Source of the DNA: an uncultured Bacteroidota bacterium
GTDB lineage: Bacteria; Bacteroidota; Bacteroidia; Chitinophagales; Chitinophagaceae
Length of the DNA stretch: 64,000 nucleotides
Direction of reading: 5' to 3'
NCBI GenBank assembly: GCA_903835005.1
Contig: CAILLK010000122.1
Span: 1-64,000 of the forward strand
Shown here one piece after another: positions 63,669 to 64,000 of the stretch. How positions within the stretch are numbered: position 1 is the first letter of the stretch; the number at the start of each line of letters is the position of its first letter. The position numbers and the translations under genes were made by a program. The notes beneath the pieces are model-generated. The model had not been told where the DNA came from and searched no databases. It saw only the letters and a list, made by a program, of their open reading frames with translations.

Positions 63669-63676
63669 TAGTTTTG
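63669..63676 (+). promoter_or_regulatory. -7 box (TAGTTTTG) of the hydrolase gene
   Basis: Perfect TAnnTTTG, 32 bp upstream of the start codon. A TTG at 63651-63653 is 15 bp upstream, shorter than the usual spacing. Confidence 0.45.
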
Positions 63677-63708
63677 CAATAAATAGTACTTAAATAAAAC
63701 CGTCTTTT

Positions 63709-64000
63709 ATGTTAACTGTTGAAGCCTTTACTTTCAATCCTTTTTCTGAGAACAGCTATGTGATTATCAATAATAAAAAACAGTGCTGGTTTGTGGATCC
63801 CGGCATGTGCGATGCAGAGGAAAACAAGGCAATGAACGCATTTATAATTGAAAACCAACTCTCTCCTCAGGGTGTCATCAATACACATGCCCATATAGAC
63901 CACATACTTGGGGTGCAGGCGCTGAAGGACAAGTATAAAATAACTTTCGGATTGCATAAGACGGAACTACCTGTGCTGAGTATGGCTCAGGCATCGGCTG
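63709..64000 (+). CDS. Metallo-beta-lactamase-fold hydrolase, 3' end outside window
   Basis: The first 97 codons are present: MLTVEAFTFNPFSENSYVI, WFVDPGMCDAEEN, and the metal-binding motif THAHIDHILGVQAL (HxHxDH, residues ~64-70). This is the glyoxalase II/YcbL-type start, in which the early Asn/Tyr (ENSYVI) is typical. Likely a thioester hydrolase of the glyoxalase II-like class; the exact substrate cannot be told. Cut by the window edge. Confidence 0.88.
   Translation, partial: MLTVEAFTFNPFSENSYVIINNKKQCWFVDPGMCDAEENKAMNAFIIENQLSPQGVINTHAHIDHILGVQALKDKYKITFGLHKTELPVLSMAQASA

Noticed and set aside
1-64000. tRNA, rRNA, integrase or insertion sequence genes
   Set aside because: No cloverleaf-type signatures, rRNA stretches, DDE or tyrosine recombinase motifs were recognised by eye; a covariance-model scan would be needed to be sure about tRNAs.

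Overview
The window is a stretch of a Bacteroidota chromosome, most likely from a member of the Chitinophagales/Chitinophagaceae. The evidence is a SusC/SusD pair, type IX secretion (T9SS) sorting domains of both type A and type B, many lipoproteins with an S/A-C lipobox, and -7 boxes of the form TAnnTTTG. The family-level placement is inferred from overall protein resemblance. No tRNA, rRNA, CRISPR array or intact insertion sequence was found by eye.

Layout. 0-1 kb: 3' part of a repeat-rich T9SS cargo gene. 1.3-5.9 kb (- strand): an arginine operon (GNAT acetyltransferase, argG, argC, argD) preceded by a promoter, an Arg-rich 41-codon leader ORF and a terminator-like hairpin, which together look like a transcription attenuator. 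6.2-9.6 kb: a small lipoprotein, an ABC exporter pair coupled to a LolA-like carrier, and a membrane protein. 10-12.5 kb: M1 aminopeptidase. 12.5-19 kb (- strand): a beta-barrel gene, then a SusC/SusD/lipoprotein uptake operon closed by a terminator. 19-20.2 kb: an AbiE-type toxin-antitoxin pair, followed by a 93-bp tandem repeat. 21-25 kb: TIGR02757 protein, a PAS-only sensor, glycyl-tRNA synthetase. 26-28.9 kb: a sulfite-oxidase-like molybdoenzyme with two cytochromes c, then a decayed DoxX gene. 29-39.8 kb (- strand): three giant T9SS type B surface proteins in tandem.

40.46-40.9 kb: a gene-free stretch carrying three perfect DnaA boxes (TTATACACA) plus near-matches, flanked by genes that all point away from it for several kb on each side. 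This is a candidate chromosomal replication origin. Immediately to its right (40.9-47.8 kb) are single, dispersed genes of a Mu-like phage head module (small-terminase-like, gp36, gp29 portal, gp37-like). They are mixed with host-type genes, including a GH30 glycosidase.

48-57.6 kb (- strand): galE, an MsbA-like exporter, cysS, an inactive/active rhomboid pair, polA. 57.8-64 kb: a T9SS type A protein, an unknown membrane-anchored protein, a large TolB-propeller/beta-barrel protein and the 5' end of a metallo-beta-lactamase-fold hydrolase.

The most noteworthy signals are the candidate oriC and the candidate arginine attenuator. Neither is a protein-coding feature and both would be missed by routine gene calling.
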